Source of the DNA: an uncultured Prevotellaceae bacterium
GTDB lineage: Bacteria > Bacteroidota > Bacteroidia > Bacteroidales > Bacteroidaceae
Length of the DNA stretch: 64,000 nt
Assembly: GCA_900316285.1 (NCBI GenBank)
Contig: ONCG01000011.1
Location: forward strand, 1-64,000
Reading direction: 5' to 3'
The notes under the pieces are model-generated. The model was not told where the DNA came from. It did no database searches and saw only the letters and a program-made list of their open reading frames with translations. A program made the position numbers and the translations under genes. This document shows positions 1 to 9,022 of this stretch, piece after piece (position 1 is the first letter of the stretch; each line of letters begins with the position of its first letter).

Positions 1-230
1 AATTGCATCTTAGATTTGACAGTAGTTCAAGAAAAGAGATCGACAAGACCTTTTCTTTTAAATTTGTCAAAAGAAAAAGATTGAAATACGAGAAAGAACG
101 TTGGTAAGGTAATCAGTTTTGGATGATGGATAACAAAACAACGATATCATTCAACTCTCAAAACAATGATATGACGACGGGAGGGGCGCAGGCGCGCCTG
201 CGTCCTTCCTTGATTCCTCTCTTCTCTTCC

Positions 231-310
231 GTTCGTCTGTCGCGTCTGTCTTCAAACAAAAGTTCGTCTGTCCCGTCTGTCTTCAAACAAAAGTTCGTCT
301 GTCCCGTCAG
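231..310. repeat. 31-bp tandem repeat
   Basis: Units begin at 231, 262 and 293 (two full copies and a partial third). Each contains GTTCGTCTGTC followed by a CTTCAAACAAAA stretch. Any reading frame through it is low-complexity and has no protein-like features, so I treat it as non-coding. Confidence 0.85.
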
Positions 311-409
311 TTCCTCTTAACCCTGCTATGGGTTGACTGATTTTTTTTGCAAAACACCTCCCGTGATACTTCGTAAAATGTTGTATGTCAGAGGTTTAGA
401 CGAATACCG

Positions 410-469
410 ACCTCCCGTCAGACCTCACGTGTGACCTCACGTGTGACCTCCCGTGTAACCTCCCGTTCC
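410..469. repeat. 12-bp tandem repeat, five units
   Basis: Five exact 12-bp steps (410, 422, 434, 446, 458) of ACCTCCCGTNNN or ACCTCACGTGTG. More copies of the core ACCTCCCGT, in both orientations, are scattered over 350-710. The function is unknown. Confidence 0.85.
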
Positions 470-766
470 TTTTCGTGTTCAGGCGAAACGAACTCGGATC
501 AGCTATGAGTTGTTTCCAATGGTAGCTTTCTGCTTGCTGACGGGCAATGAAGCCCGTCCCTACTATGTGCAATCCTGTTCCTAATGACCGATTTAGGATG
601 AACTGAGCTGGGGCAGCACGGGAGGTTGACGGGAGGTGTCAGCGAAACACCTCCCGCCCCGAAACCCTTTGCAGCAAGGCGTTAGCGGGCAAGACGGGAG
701 GTTGGGAGGTTGGATTTGCAGTCAACAAAAAAAAGTTTTAACGCTTAACCGAGTCAACAAATCATT

Positions 767-986
767 CGCTATGCTCCGTAACATAAAGAGCTATGCTCCG
801 TAACCTCAGGAGTTATGCTCTGTAACCTCGGGAGCTCTGCTCCGTAACCTCAGGAGCTATGCTCCCTGACCTCAAGAGCTATGCTTTTGGACTCCAAAGT
901 CAATGCTCTGGGACTCCGAAAGCAATGCTTTGAGCGTCTCAAATCAATGCTCTACGAGGCTGAAAGCAATGCTCTTGCTTAAACTA
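767..986. repeat. 22-bp phased tandem array A (10 units)
   Basis: The core CGCTATGCT/AGCWATGCT recurs with ATGCT (once CTGCT) at 771, 793, 815, 837, 859, 881, 903, 925, 947 and 969, always exactly 22 bp apart. The other 12-13 bp of each unit drift gradually, from CCGTAACCTCAGG-like to actccaaa-like. The array lies in the 1.4-kb gene-free stretch upstream of nadK. Apart from this and the other short repeats, 1-1310 holds nothing that looks like a gene. Confidence 0.95.
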
Positions 987-1335
987 AATCATTTAATTCT
1001 TGGAAGCTATATACAATTTGTCCCAAACTTTGTTTCATCAAGAATTTGAGAATTTGAGAATTATCTTCATGCTAATGAATTGACAAGAATTCGTCACAAG
1101 CGACGAGAACGGTAGCGAGGCAATTTCTTCTCAAATTCTCAGTAATTCCCACGCCTGCAACGAAAAAATCTCTAATTCTCTAATTCTTGACCATAATAAA
1201 TATAGGGTCTAAAAGTATATAATTGCCTAATTCCTTCTTTGTTCCAATTTGTTTCTACGTTTCTTATTCCTTTTCTTTATCACTTATTTTTTCATAAAAA
1301 AGTTGTAGGATGTCGGTATTTATGAAGAAAATGTG

Positions 1336-1343
1336 TATCTTTG
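1336..1343 (+). promoter_or_regulatory. Putative -7 box of nadK
   Basis: TATCTTTG followed by CA matches the Bacteroidetes -7 consensus TAnnTTTG and lies 55 bp before the nadK ATG. No clear TTTG -33 box is seen at the usual 19-21 bp spacing. Confidence 0.5.
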
Positions 1344-1398
1344 CACCTACGTACGGAGGTGATGCCAATGGAATCACCAGAAAACGCATGGCTATAAG

Positions 1399-2445
1399 AT
1401 GGAACAGAAACTCAGATTTGCCCTTTTCGGCAACGAATACCAAACGAAGAAGTCGGCCTCGGCAGCACTGCTGCTGGGCTGTCTGCAACAACACGAGGCA
1501 GAGGTTTTCGTAGAGCGCACGTTCTACGACTTCCTGCGGCAGATGCACGGCGGCGAGCCCGTTGTGGCTGCGCTTTGCGACAGCATGCATGTGTTCGACG
1601 TGTTGGACTTCCCCGTCGACTACGCCATCTCGATGGGTGGCGACGGCACGTTGCTGAAGACCGCCAGCCACGTTGGGGCGACGGGCATTCCTATCATCGG
1701 CGTGAACACTGGCAGACTGGGTTTCCTCGCCGACTTTCTGCCCAACGAGATTGAGCAGGCTCTCGACGAACTCTATGCCGGCAATTGTCGCGTGGAGGAG
1801 CATGCCGCGATTAAGCTGTCGCTGGGAGACGAGCAAGAGTTCAAGGTTCAAGGTTCAAAGTCGCTGCGCGACGGTTCAAAGGGTTCAAATGGTTCTTTCT
1901 CCGCTATGTTACGAAAGCGTCCCTGCGGGCCGAGCGCAATGTCGCTGCGCGACGGTTCAAAGGGTTCGAATGGTTCGAATGGTTCGATTGGCTACCCCTA
2001 TGCGTTGAACGATATCGCCGTGCTGAAGCGCGACAACGCCTCGATGATTACCATCCACGCACGCATCAACGGCGATGAACTGGTGACCTATCAGGCTGAC
2101 GGACTCGTTGTGTCGACACCCACCGGCTCGACGGCCTATAACCTCTCGAACGGCGGACCGATCATGGCACCGCTAACGGGCATCCTCTGTCTGACACCTG
2201 TGGCCCCCCACTCGCTCAACATACGTCCCATCGTCATCAACGACGACAGCGTGATAGAGCTCACCGTGGAGAGTCGCACACATAACTACCTCGTAGCCGT
2301 CGACGGCCGTTCGGCAACACTCGACGAAAGCATTCCACTCGTCATCAGCAAAGCACCCTACACGGTAAGAATCGTGAAGCGTGCTTCACAACACTATTTC
2401 GCCACGCTGCGCGAGAAGATGATGTGGGGGATGGATGCGAGGTAG
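1399..2445 (+). CDS. nadK: NAD kinase with in-frame repeat insertion
   Basis: ATP-dependent NAD kinase, which makes NADP+ in the cytoplasm. The GGDGT motif is at residues 80-84 and the second conserved loop (PTGSTAYNLSNGGP) lies in the C-terminal half. The protein has 348 residues, while relatives have roughly 290-300. The excess is about 51 residues (148-198, DNA about 1840-1992) of S/K/G/N-rich sequence that breaks the link between the AAIKLSLGD strand and the conserved YPYALNDIAVLKRD segment. That DNA is built from repeat families found between genes elsewhere in the window (TGTCGCTGCGCGACGGTTC occurs exactly, as its reverse complement, near 43,090). The frame stays open on both sides, so the gene may be functional with a surface loop. 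Confidence 0.93.
   Translation: MEQKLRFALFGNEYQTKKSASAALLLGCLQQHEAEVFVERTFYDFLRQMHGGEPVVAALCDSMHVFDVLDFPVDYAISMGGDGTLLKTASHVGATGIPIIGVNTGRLGFLADFLPNEIEQALDELYAGNCRVEEHAAIKLSLGDEQEFKVQGSKSLRDGSKGSNGSFSAMLRKRPCGPSAMSLRDGSKGSNGSNGSIGYPYALNDIAVLKRDNASMITIHARINGDELVTYQADGLVVSTPTGSTAYNLSNGGPIMAPLTGILCLTPVAPHSLNIRPIVINDDSVIELTVESRTHNYLVAVDGRSATLDESIPLVISKAPYTVRIVKRASQHYFATLREKMMWGMDAR
1838..1992 (+). repeat. Repeat insertion inside nadK
   Basis: Two near-identical copies of TCGCTGCGCGACGGTTCAAA plus GGGTTC(A/G)AATGG flank a TTCTTTCTCCGCT...TACGAAAGCG piece. That piece is the reverse complement of a repeat seen at about 23,092-23,117. The same families occur between genes at 5417-5630, 12,300-12,330 and 43,040-43,130. 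Confidence 0.85.
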
Positions 2446-2450
2446 TTCAA

Positions 2451-2570
2451 GCCCCCTAAAATAGGGGGTTGGGGGTCTTGAGTAATTAAAAAGATTCCCC
2501 CAATCCTAATTAGAGAATAGCGAAGAAGATAAAGATATGACCAGACCCCCAACCCCCTATCTTAGGGGGC
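2451..2570. repeat. 28-bp inverted repeat pair between nadK and ABC exporter
   Basis: The copy at 2451-2478 and its inverted partner at 2543-2570 match at 27 of 28 positions. Each contains a hairpin (CCCCCTA/TAGGGGG). The left copy directly follows the nadK stop and could act as its terminator. The right copy lies inside the first codons of the exporter gene. Confidence 0.85.
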
Positions 2571-4291
2571 AAAACAAATACTCGGTGCGCAACATCCTGA
2601 AGTGGCTGTGGCGCGCGTGGAGGGGCAACCGCCTGCAAGCCGGACTGAACGCCAGCATCGGCCTGTTGTCGGTGGGGGTGTCGCTCGCTCAGGTGTGGGC
2701 AGTGCAGCATGCCATCGAGGTTGCGGAGGGCGTGGATGAAGGGTCGCTCTATGTTGCCGTGGGCATCATGGCAGCACTCATCCTTGCCGACTTTGCCTTG
2801 CACATCTCGAGCATCTGGATTAAGAACATTCTGGGCATCAGGGCACAGAACCGCATGCAGCAGCACATGCTCGACCGTATCTTGCGATCACAATGGCAGG
2901 GCAAGGAGAGCCGCCACTCGGGCGATGTGCTGAACCGCTTGGAGTTCGACGTGACAAACGTCGTGAACTTCCTCACCGAGGTGATTCCAAGCACGCTCTC
3001 CGTAGCTGCGCTGTTCATTGGTGCCTTCTGCTATCTCTTTACGATGGACCGCATGTTGGCACTCATCACCGTGGCCATCATTCCCGTGTTCATCGGTCTG
3101 AGCAAAATCTATGTGGGACGCATGCGAAAGCTCACCCGTGAGGTGCGAACGAGCGACTCAAAGGTACAGAGCGTGTTGCAGGAAACCATCCAGAACCGGA
3201 TGCTCATCAAGACACTGGAGAGCGACGACCACATGGTAGACCGGCTGGAGGCTACGCAAAGCGAGCTGCGCCACAATGTGGTGAAGCGCACGGCATTTAG
3301 CGTGGTGTCGAACCTCATCGTGAACTTCGGCTTCGCCTTGGGCTATCTCGTTGCCTTCCTCTGGGCAGCCCTCCGCATGTCAGGTGGCACATTGTCGTTT
3401 GGTGGCATGACGGCCTTCCTGCAACTGGTGAACAAGATACAAAGTCCGGCACGCTCGCTGACGAAGCTCGTGCCGCAGTTCGTCTCGGTGTTCACCGCTG
3501 CCGAGCGATTGATGGAACTCGAGGAGAACCCGTTGGAAGAACAGGGCGACCCCATCTATATGAAGTCGCCATGCGGCATCCGCCTGAGCGACGTCAGCTT
3601 CACCTACGAGGAGAGCCATACCGTTAACGAAACGGAAGGCGCACCCTCAAACAACGAAGAGCAGCAACACCCATCGGCACGGCGGGCAGGCATCGTTCCT
3701 GTTATCAACCACCTGTCGTTCGACTTCCGTCCGGGTAGCTGCACGGCTGTGCTGGGCGAGACCGGCGCCGGCAAGACCACGCTGGTGCGACTCATCCTGG
3801 CATTGCTGCATGCACAAGAGGGAAGCATCGAAATTTATGATGAGCGCCACGCTCACCCCGTGTCGCCCCTGCTGCGTTGCAACCTGGTGTATGTGCCACA
3901 AGGCAACACGCTGCTCAGTGGTACCATTCGCGACAACCTGCGACTGGGACGTCTCGATGCCACCGATGAAGAAATGATGGAAGCCCTGCACGACGCCTGC
4001 GCCGACTTTGTCGACGAGCTACCGAAGGGTCTCGACACTGCATGCTCGGAGAAAGGCGGTGGACTCAGCGAGGGTCAGGCACAACGCATTGCCATCGCCC
4101 GTGCCCTGCTACGCAATCGTCCGGTGATGCTCTTCGACGAGGCCACCAGCGCCCTCGACCCCGAAACCGAACGGCAGCTGCTGCAGAACGTGCTCGGCCG
4201 GAAGGACAAGACGGTAATCTTCATCACCCACCGCCCCGCCGTCGTAGACTATTGCGACCAAGTGTTGGAGGTAGGAAAAGAAAGGGCATAA
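2537..4291 (+). CDS. ABC exporter, fused permease and ATPase
   Basis: A 584-residue half-transporter that should work as a dimer in the inner membrane. The type-I exporter membrane domain covers about residues 20-310. The nucleotide-binding domain covers about 335-584, with Walker A GETGAGKTT near 407, signature LSEGQ (E in place of the second G) near 511, Walker B VMLFDEATSALD and the H-loop THRPA. The substrate cannot be inferred; lipid and drug exporters look alike here. Residues 3-12 (RPPTPYLRGQ) come from an inverted-repeat copy, so the annotated ATG is either repeat-supplied or the real start is a downstream non-ATG codon. A stretch of about 25 residues (HTVNETEGAP onward) before Walker A also looks inserted. 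Confidence 0.9.
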   Translation: MTRPPTPYLRGQNKYSVRNILKWLWRAWRGNRLQAGLNASIGLLSVGVSLAQVWAVQHAIEVAEGVDEGSLYVAVGIMAALILADFALHISSIWIKNILGIRAQNRMQQHMLDRILRSQWQGKESRHSGDVLNRLEFDVTNVVNFLTEVIPSTLSVAALFIGAFCYLFTMDRMLALITVAIIPVFIGLSKIYVGRMRKLTREVRTSDSKVQSVLQETIQNRMLIKTLESDDHMVDRLEATQSELRHNVVKRTAFSVVSNLIVNFGFALGYLVAFLWAALRMSGGTLSFGGMTAFLQLVNKIQSPARSLTKLVPQFVSVFTAAERLMELEENPLEEQGDPIYMKSPCGIRLSDVSFTYEESHTVNETEGAPSNNEEQQHPSARRAGIVPVINHLSFDFRPGSCTAVLGETGAGKTTLVRLILALLHAQEGSIEIYDERHAHPVSPLLRCNLVYVPQGNTLLSGTIRDNLRLGRLDATDEEMMEALHDACADFVDELPKGLDTACSEKGGGLSEGQAQRIAIARALLRNRPVMLFDEATSALDPETERQLLQNVLGRKDKTVIFITHRPAVVDYCDQVLEVGKERA

Positions 4292-4342
4292 AAGGATAAA
4301 AAGGGGAGTGATAGGGCATAAAGGGACATTTGCCCATGGAAA

Positions 4343-4416
4343 TGTAGGGACGCGGCGTGCCGCGTTTTGGGTTTTGCGATTCTGGGTCCAGTTACGCGGC
4401 ACGCCGCGTCCCTACA
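4343..4416. repeat. Palindromic 74-bp element, copy 1
   Basis: TGTAGGGACGCGGCGTGCCG plus CGT (4343-4365) is repeated inverted at 4394-4416. A further half copy lies at 4425-4441. The same element occurs at 28,625-28,699 and 30,839-30,912. Confidence 0.9.
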
Positions 4417-4477
4417 TGAGGGTTCACGCCGCGTCCCTACATGTGAGGGTTAACAGTAAAAATATAAGTAATAAGAT

Positions 4478-5416
4478 ATGAAAAGACTTACGATTCTTAA
4501 GATGGTTGGCATCCTGCTGGGTTGCTGGGCTGCGATGCCGACAATGGCACAGGACCTCGACTCGCTCTATGCGCAGGAGATGCTGAAAGGTGGCATGGAG
4601 GCTCCCGACTTCATGGTCGACAGCACCTCGAACACCCGTCTGAACGACCTGCGCGGCCGATATGTCGTACTGCACTTCTGGGCATCGTGGTGTCCCGACT
4701 GCCGAAAGGATATGCCCGAGATGGTGAAGCTGGAGGAAGAGAATGCCAACGACAGTCTGGTGTTCATCCACATCTCCTACGACACCGATCGTGAGAAGTG
4801 GTGGAACTACGTCACCGAGAGCGGCATGCAGGGTCTGCAGTTCTGCGAGATGAAGAAGATGAAGGAGTCGCTGACGGCCCAGGCCTTCGGCATCAAGTGG
4901 ATACCATCGATGTATGTGCTGAACACCGAAGGAAAGGTTCTATTAGCCACCGTGCAGATAGAAAAGCTGGGCGAACGGTTGAAACACCTCGACTACTTGC
5001 GAGTGAAGATTCCACGTTCGCGTCGTGCCTGTGAACCGACGTTCCCCGGCGGCGACAATGCGATGATGGTGTATCTGGGCCGCCACATCAACTATCCACG
5101 CACAGCTAGCAACTACGGACTGGAAGGACAGACCATTGTGAAGTTCGTGGTGAACACAGACGGGTCGATCAGCGATGTGCGCGTAACGGAGAACCGCATC
5201 ACGGTGGAAGACCGCAAGCCATTCCAGCGACTGGCTGGCGACGAGAAGCGCCGCACCCGCGAAAAAGTGCTCGAGCTATTTGCTGAGGAGGCCATCCGCG
5301 TGGTGTCGGGCATGCCGAAATGGAAGCCAGGTGTGCGTAATGGCATACCAATGAAGGTGGAATACGAGCTGCCCATCAACTTCAAGATTGACTATCACGG
5401 AAACGTGGCAGGGTAA
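4478..5416 (+). CDS. TlpA-like thioredoxin fused to TonB C-terminal domain
   Basis: A 312-residue exported protein. A signal peptide ends near AMPTMAQ. A TlpA/AhpC-type thioredoxin domain covers about residues 35-165 with active site W71-CPDC (C72, C75). A TonB-C-like domain follows at about 190-305 (motifs FPGGDNAMMVYL, GLEGQTIVKFVV, MPKWKPGVRNG). The first domain suggests periplasmic disulfide reduction. The second is the fold that normally contacts TonB-dependent receptors, but no TonB membrane anchor or proline linker is present. The gene sits between the ABC exporter and the MacB-type operon, on the same strand as both. Confidence 0.85.
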   Translation: MKRLTILKMVGILLGCWAAMPTMAQDLDSLYAQEMLKGGMEAPDFMVDSTSNTRLNDLRGRYVVLHFWASWCPDCRKDMPEMVKLEEENANDSLVFIHISYDTDREKWWNYVTESGMQGLQFCEMKKMKESLTAQAFGIKWIPSMYVLNTEGKVLLATVQIEKLGERLKHLDYLRVKIPRSRRACEPTFPGGDNAMMVYLGRHINYPRTASNYGLEGQTIVKFVVNTDGSISDVRVTENRITVEDRKPFQRLAGDEKRRTREKVLELFAEEAIRVVSGMPKWKPGVRNGIPMKVEYELPINFKIDYHGNVAG

Positions 5417-5636
5417 AGCGCCTGCGGCGCTGTTCAAAGTTCAAAAGCGCTTCGCGCGTTCAAGGTTCAAAGCGCGCTGCGGTTACCTCCCTCGCTTTTC
5501 GTGCACCACGCTTCGCGTGACAGCACTGCTTCGGTCGATGACCTTCGGTTCAAAGTTCAAAGTCGCTACGCGACGTTCAAGGCCTTCGGGCTGTTCAAAG
5601 CGCCTGCGGCGCGAGTAAAAGGATTAAAGTAAAAAG
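5417..5636. repeat. Intergenic TTCAAAG/GCGC repeat cluster
   Basis: About 220 bp of alternating GTTCAAAGTTCAAA-type motifs and small GC palindromes (GCGCCTGCGGCGC, GTCGCTACGCGAC). This is the family found inside nadK and at 43,040-43,130. Confidence 0.8.
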
Positions 5637-6356
5637 GTGATACAACTCAAAAACATACATAAGACTTACTTCGGTGCTCAGCCCCTGCACGTGCTGAAGG
5701 GCATCGACTTGCACATTGGTGAAGGCGAGTTCGTCAGCATCATGGGCGCATCGGGTTCCGGAAAATCCACCTTGTTGAATATTCTGGGCATCCTCGACAA
5801 CTACGACGAGGGGGAATACCACTTGGCAGGCACGCTCATCAAAGACCTATCGGAGAAGCGAACCGCCGAATATCGCAATCGCATGATCGGCTTCATCTTC
5901 CAGTCGTTCAACCTCATCGGCTTTAAGACGGCGGTGGAGAACGTGGAGCTGCCGCTGTTCTATCAGGGTGTGTCGCGACGCAAACGCCACCAGATGGCAC
6001 TCGACTATCTAGACCGATTGGGACTGTTGGACTGGGCAGAACACTACCCCAACGAGCTCTCCGGTGGACAGAAGCAGCGTGTGGCCATCGCTCGTGCTCT
6101 CATCACACAACCGAAAATCATCCTGGCCGACGAGCCCACAGGTGCTCTCGACTCACACACCTCGGTGGAAGTGATGCAGCTGCTGAAGCAACTCAACATT
6201 GAGGAGCGCAAGACCATCGTCGTGGTGACCCATGAGAGCGGTGTGGCAAACGAAACAAATAAAATCATACATATCAAAGACGGTAATATCGGAAACATCG
6301 AGGAGAACCTCGACCACAACGCCAGCCCCTTCGGAACAGGAGGAGTGATGAAATAA
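5637..6356 (+). CDS. MacB/LolD-type ABC transporter ATPase
   Basis: A 239-residue ATPase of the MacB/LolD class. Walker A GASGSGKST is at residues 37-45, the Q-loop is FQSFNLIG, signature LSGGQKQR is near 141 and Walker B LADEPTGALD near 164. It starts with GTG, which gives the canonical family N-terminus MIQLKNIHKTY. It should power the two FtsX-like permeases that follow, coupling ATP hydrolysis to periplasmic conformational change rather than transport through the membrane. Confidence 0.93.
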   Translation: MIQLKNIHKTYFGAQPLHVLKGIDLHIGEGEFVSIMGASGSGKSTLLNILGILDNYDEGEYHLAGTLIKDLSEKRTAEYRNRMIGFIFQSFNLIGFKTAVENVELPLFYQGVSRRKRHQMALDYLDRLGLLDWAEHYPNELSGGQKQRVAIARALITQPKIILADEPTGALDSHTSVEVMQLLKQLNIEERKTIVVVTHESGVANETNKIIHIKDGNIGNIEENLDHNASPFGTGGVMK

Positions 6357-6360
6357 GGGG

Positions 6361-6420
6361 TTAAGAAGGGTTAAGAATGGTTGAAAAAGGTATAGAAAGG
6401 TATAGAAAGGTATAGAAAGG
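6361..6420. repeat. 10-bp tandem repeat inside efflux operon
   Basis: Six 10-bp units, from TTAAGAAGGG through TTGAAAAAGG to three TATAGAAAGG. Related 10-bp units (TTGAGAAGGG, TTGAGAATGG, TTGAGAAAGG) occur at 10,258-10,297 after the operon. Confidence 0.9.
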
Positions 6421-6432
6421 TTGTAAACAATT

Positions 6433-7692
6433 ATGCATGACATTCTAGCTGAAATATGGTCGACGGCGAAGCGTAATAAGCTGCGCACCACGCTAACAGG
6501 ATTTGCTGTGGCGTGGGGAATCTTCATGCTTATCTTCTTGCTCGGCGCCGGCAACGGACTCATCAACGCCTTGACACAGAACTCGGGACGCTTCCTCTCC
6601 AACTCCATGAAGATTTTCGGCGGTCAGACCTCGAAGGCCTACGACGGACTGAAGGAAGGTCGTTCCATCGAACTCCGACAGGCCGACCTCGACGCTACCG
6701 GCCGTGAGTTCACCAGCCATATCGATGAGGTAGGCGCCCAGCTGTCGCAGGGCGGAATCACCATCAGCCTTGGCGAGAACTACATCAGCGCACAGCTATC
6801 GGGTGTATATCCAAACGATGCCGCCATCAGCAAGCGAGAGATGCGCTACGGACGCTTCATCAACGATATCGACATGCGAGAGATGCGAAAGGTGCTGGTG
6901 GTCAGCGAAGACCAGGCGAAGGAACTGCTGCCGCACCAGCCCAAGAATCTCATCGGGCAACATGTGAACGTCAGCGGCATCGCCTTCAACGTGGTGGGCA
7001 TCCTGAAGGCCGACCAGAGCCGGATGAGCTCGGAGGTGTTCACTTCTTTCACCACCCTGCGTTCGATGTATAACCGTGGTGACCGCGTGGGAACACTGCA
7101 ATTCTCGTTCCACGGGCTGAACTCCATGAAGCAGAACGAAGACTTCGAAGCGCAATATCGTGCTCGCCTGAACAAAAACCACCGTGCCGCCCCCGACGAC
7201 GAGGAATCGGTGTGGATATGGAACCGTTTTACACAAAACCTGCAGATGGATACCGGCATGGGCATCATCCGCACGGCACTATGGATTATCGGCATCTTCA
7301 CATTGCTCTCAGGCATCGTGGGTGTGTCGAACATCATGCTTATCACCGTGAAGGAACGCACCCGCGAGTTTGGCATCCGCAAAGCCATCGGTGCCACGCC
7401 CAATGCCATCCTGCGCCTGATCATCATCGAAAGTGTGCTCATCACCACCTTCTTTGGCTATATCGGTATGCTTCTGGGCATCGGCGCGAACCTCTATATG
7501 GATGCGACCATCGGTCATGAGAAGGTGAGCACCGGTCTGTTCGAGGCAACGATGTTCGTAGATCCCACGGTGGGATTCGACGTCTGCATCGAGGCCACAC
7601 TCGTCATGATCATTGCCGGCACGCTGGCAGGACTGGTGCCCGCCCGCAAGGCTGCCCACATACGTCCCATCGAAGCACTTCGAGCAGAATAA
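6433..7692 (+). CDS. MacB-like FtsX permease 1
   Basis: A 419-residue permease with MacB architecture: one N-terminal membrane helix (about residues 22-42), a long MacB periplasmic core domain, then three C-terminal helices with the conserved VGVSNIMLITVKERTREFGI motif and the ending PARKAAHIRPIEALR. It lies 76 bp after the ATPase and is followed by a second permease of similar length. The two probably form a heterodimer. Substrate unknown; efflux of a peptide, lipid or drug from the periplasm is typical. Confidence 0.92.
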   Translation: MHDILAEIWSTAKRNKLRTTLTGFAVAWGIFMLIFLLGAGNGLINALTQNSGRFLSNSMKIFGGQTSKAYDGLKEGRSIELRQADLDATGREFTSHIDEVGAQLSQGGITISLGENYISAQLSGVYPNDAAISKREMRYGRFINDIDMREMRKVLVVSEDQAKELLPHQPKNLIGQHVNVSGIAFNVVGILKADQSRMSSEVFTSFTTLRSMYNRGDRVGTLQFSFHGLNSMKQNEDFEAQYRARLNKNHRAAPDDEESVWIWNRFTQNLQMDTGMGIIRTALWIIGIFTLLSGIVGVSNIMLITVKERTREFGIRKAIGATPNAILRLIIIESVLITTFFGYIGMLLGIGANLYMDATIGHEKVSTGLFEATMFVDPTVGFDVCIEATLVMIIAGTLAGLVPARKAAHIRPIEALRAE

Positions 7693-7743
7693 CATTTCAA
7701 CCCACGTCCCTTTATATTATTAAGGAGTAAAAAACAAAAAGCA

Positions 7744-8988
7744 TTGAAAATAGACCTCGATACATATCGCGAAATCATCGACACGCTGACGCGCAACAAG
7801 AGCCGCTCGCTGCTCACAGGCTTCGGCGTGTTCTGGGGTGTGTTCATGCTCGTGGGCCTCATCGGAGGTGGCGACGGGCTGAAGGAGCAGTTGTCGCGAC
7901 AGTTCGAGGGATTCGCCACCAACTCGGCCTTCGTCTTTGCACAGAACACCACAAAGCCCTACCACGGCTTCCGCAAGGGACGGCAGTGGAGTGCCGACAT
8001 GAAGGATGTGGAGCGACTGAAGGAGCAGGTGCCGGAACTGGATATCGTCACCCCTGCCCTAACGAAATGGGGTCGCACGGTGGTGGCTGGCGACAAGCGC
8101 TATAGCAGCAATGTGAAAGGACTCCTCGCCGACTATGCACGCGTGGAAGAGCCGCAGATGCGCTACGGCCGTTTCCTGAACGATATGGACATCGCACAAG
8201 GACGCAAGGTGTGTGTGCTCGGCAAGAAAGTCTACAAGACGCTCTTTCCCAAAGGCGGCGACCCATGTGGCGAGATGGTGCGCATCGACTCCACCTATTA
8301 TCAAGTGGTGGGCGTCGACTACAGCGCCGGCAATGTGAACATCAACGGTTCGGCCGAGGAGAGTGTGTCGATACCGATGTCGCTCATGCAGCAGGCATAC
8401 AACTTGGGCGACGATGTCGACTTGATTTGTCTGACAGCCAAGCCTGGCGTGACGATGAGCAACATCTCACAACACATTCGGGAGGTGGTGGCACGCGCCC
8501 ACCATATAGACCCGACCGACGAGAAAGCAGTCACGGTGTTCAACACGGAAGTGCTGTTCGGCATGATGGACAACCTGTTCAAGGGTGTGAACTTCCTCAT
8601 CTGGCTCGTGGGCATCGGCACGTTGTTGGCCGGTGCTATCGGCGTGTCGAACATCATGATGGTGACCGTGCGCGAGCGAACCACTGAGATCGGCATTCGT
8701 CGTGCCATCGGAGCTACGCCCCGCGACATCCTGAGTCAGATCATCAGCGAGAGCATTCTGCTTACCGCCGTTGCTGGCATGAGTGGCATCTTGTTTGCAG
8801 TCATCATCCTGCAAATGGTGGAAATGGGTAACACCACCGACGGCATCGTCACAGCCCACTATCAGGTGGGCTTCTGGACTGCCGTTGGAGCCTCCGTCCT
8901 GCTGAGCGTGCTCGGTGTGCTGGCCGGCCTCGCCCCTGCCGCGCGCGCCATGAGCATCAAGCCTGTCGATGCCATGCGCGACGAATAA
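7744..8988 (+). CDS. MacB-like FtsX permease 2
   Basis: A 414-residue paralogue of the preceding gene with the same layout and the motif IGVSNIMMVTVRERTTEIGIRRAIGATP. The start is TTG at 7744; AAGGAG lies about 16 bp upstream. The TTG start keeps the conserved N-terminus (DTYREIIDTLTRNKSR), and no better ATG exists in frame. Confidence 0.92.
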   Translation: MKIDLDTYREIIDTLTRNKSRSLLTGFGVFWGVFMLVGLIGGGDGLKEQLSRQFEGFATNSAFVFAQNTTKPYHGFRKGRQWSADMKDVERLKEQVPELDIVTPALTKWGRTVVAGDKRYSSNVKGLLADYARVEEPQMRYGRFLNDMDIAQGRKVCVLGKKVYKTLFPKGGDPCGEMVRIDSTYYQVVGVDYSAGNVNINGSAEESVSIPMSLMQQAYNLGDDVDLICLTAKPGVTMSNISQHIREVVARAHHIDPTDEKAVTVFNTEVLFGMMDNLFKGVNFLIWLVGIGTLLAGAIGVSNIMMVTVRERTTEIGIRRAIGATPRDILSQIISESILLTAVAGMSGILFAVIILQMVEMGNTTDGIVTAHYQVGFWTAVGASVLLSVLGVLAGLAPAARAMSIKPVDAMRDE

Positions 8989-9022
8989 ACAACGACAATA
9001 AAAGAAGAAAAAATAGCACATT

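Noticed and set aside
123..320. 65-codon protein in the first 320 bases
   Set aside because: It runs through a 31-bp tandem repeat and low-complexity sequence, with no start context or homology-like pattern.
767..986. CRISPR array
   Set aside because: The conserved part is only about 9 bp, the period is 22 bp and the spacers resemble each other; no cas genes are present.
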